Part shown: one piece after another, positions 62,587 through 64,000 of the stretch
Position numbering within the stretch: position 1 is the first letter of the stretch
How the letters are laid out: each line of letters starts with the position of its first letter
NCBI RefSeq assembly: GCF_040436345.1
Contig: NC_133230.1
Location: forward strand, 29,694,551 to 29,758,550
DNA: 64,000 nucleotides
Source: Pagrus major
Lineage: Eukaryota > Chordata > Actinopteri > Spariformes > Sparidae
Reading direction: 5' to 3'
Program-made: the position numbers and the translations under genes
Notes under the pieces: generated by a model
The model's input: the letters and a program-made list of their open reading frames with translations, nothing else
Databases searched by the model: none
Told to the model about the DNA's origin: nothing

Positions 62587-63282
62587 TTTTAAAGCTTTTG
62601 TTGCCCAACAACAGGCTGAATCCTTGAAGCACATAGGTAGTAACTTTACTGCTTTGCCCAATACTGGAACTGATGCATCGGTGGCTTCACCGGTGAGTTT
62701 TCCCTCTTATCCAGTCACACCTCTCCATCTCTAAGTAAAGCAAGTATGTGACAGCACCCTTCTTGACCTTTACCTTAGTGACACTTAATGAACTGTTCCA
62801 AACTCATCTCACACCATAGTTCTTATGTCTCACTTTGTACATTCGCACCTGCGCACGCACACACCTAATTTGTTTTACGCAGTGTACACAAGCACATACC
62901 ACAAACACATTACAAACAGTGAATGGGTAAACAGACACAAAAAAGGAAGTAATACACTGACTGTAACAAACATTAAATGACTGCATGTCGTTTCATAGAA
63001 AAGGGGTAAATTGGTTTGTATTGCTTTGGCCTGTTCTGAGAGCAGCCTGCTCATGTTGTCCTTCTCTGGTTGTGTTGATGCAGAAGCATCAGAGAGCCAC
63101 TGAGAGGACTTGGCAGCAGGGAAATGGTGGGAAACCCTACTGATGTCACAAATGTCTCGTTTGTCACTCCAGTTTCCATCCATGCTTTACCACCATCTCA
63201 CCATCTCACATCATTCCCTGTTTTTCTTGGCAGAGGCTTCACATTAGAACCCAAAAGTGTCTTTTTGTGCAGTGAAGTCTGT

Positions 63283-63388
63283 GTCCTCTTGGTCCCATTT
63301 GCCTGGGGACAGGCACTCTTCAGTGTTTAAATCCTGAGGGTTTACCCCAATGTCCAGGACCTGGGGGTTAGTGCGAGACTCAGCGAGT
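63283..63388 (-). pseudogene. Candidate terminal exon copy (unit B), frameshifted
   Basis: The acceptor ttgttcctccag is followed by actcgctgagtctcgcacta. The 2-bp insertion puts the phase used in unit A into a different frame that hits TAA within 16 codons. The old frame (ESRTNPQVLDIGVNPQDLNT) survives only out of register. If unit A's exon is real, this copy is either broken or has an altered C-terminus. Confidence 0.3.
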
Positions 63389-63554
63389 CTGGAGGAACAA
63401 AGGAAAACAGAAATTTTATTAACAACTGGAAACCTGGTTAATGATCAAGATTCCTTTTATAATGTAATGGAAAGAATCATGATAAAAAGTCACATGTAGT
63501 GATAAAACTGATTCCCTTCATGAACTCAACATGAGACAAAATTCTATATTCTAA

Positions 63555-64000
63555 AGGTCCCATATTATGGTCATTTTCATGCTTTTAGTATGGGTATCTA
63601 ATAGAAAATGTATTAAGTTTATATACGCTATATTAAAAAACACATTTTTCTCTTACTGTCCATTGCTGCAGGACTTCTATTCAGCCTGTCTCTGTTTTAG
63701 TGCCTGTCTCTTTAACGCCCTCTCCTGAAAAGCCAAGTCCACTCTGATTGGTCAGCTCTCATGGACCTGAGCAGGCACTGACCACTGTGGGTACTTCTCA
63801 TTTCACCTACATTGTTTCCACATTTCCCTCACTTGCTCCTTTCCTTGAGTCTTAGTCCCGCCCACCATGGATTCGTGGAGAGACGTGAGGAAACCATGGG
63901 GGGCTGAGAGGACCGAGGATATCTGTTTTAAGACAAATGAGAGGTCCTTTCCTCTGCAGCGTCACGTGATGACGGCTGCAGCTGATCACAGCTGGATCAG
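63555..64000. repeat. Common teleost interspersed repeat, running off the window
   Basis: It starts taaaggtcccatattatggt. It continues through ctgtccattgctgcaggact, gtgcctgtctctttaacgcc and ccactctgattggtcagctc. I recognise these blocks as a high-copy non-autonomous element of percomorph fish. The right end is not seen. Confidence 0.7.

Overview
The window looks like nuclear DNA from a ray-finned (probably percomorph teleost) fish. Genes are split by GT-AG introns, microsatellites of the (CA)n type are long and frequent, and many short interspersed DNA elements of kinds common in teleosts are present. There is no bacterial gene organisation, and most long open frames are microsatellite or antisense shadows. 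Three protein-coding genes can be built exon by exon with consistent splice phases.

Layout. Positions 1 to about 12,650 hold no gene I can support, only diverged repeats. From about 12,650 to 14,100 lies the CpG-rich 5' region of gene 1. Gene 1 (plus strand, 14,099-39,562) is fndc5, the membrane precursor of irisin: six coding exons, a 15.3-kb first intron and a 7.1-kb third intron, 217 residues. Positions 39,563-46,273 are 3'UTR and intergenic sequence with one complete terminal-inverted-repeat element. Gene 2 (minus strand, coding 49,594-46,274) is s100pbp, encoding the S100P-binding-protein family nuclear protein, 464 residues in six coding exons with a probable non-coding first exon near 50.5 kb. 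Its conserved C-terminal block is unmistakable. Gene 3 (minus strand, 58,081-55,422) is an unrecognised single-pass type I membrane protein of 186 residues in seven exons, including a 28-nt microexon. Positions 59-64 kb hold a diverged tandem duplication of about 3.3 kb, with a candidate short C-terminal-tail exon in each copy, Tc1-like remnants and a 121-bp CA tract.

Context. fndc5 and s100pbp converge tail to tail, as I recall for FNDC5 and S100PBP in mammals, which supports both calls. Where mammals have YARS1 on the far side of S100PBP, this window has the orphan membrane gene and the duplicated segment. The most useful leads are that orphan gene, the duplicated tail exons beside it (one frameshifted), an in-frame retained-intron possibility in s100pbp that would add a hydrophobic stretch, and two alternative C-termini for fndc5. 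I see no CRISPR array, prophage, operon or clearly new system. Nothing here could be checked against a database.
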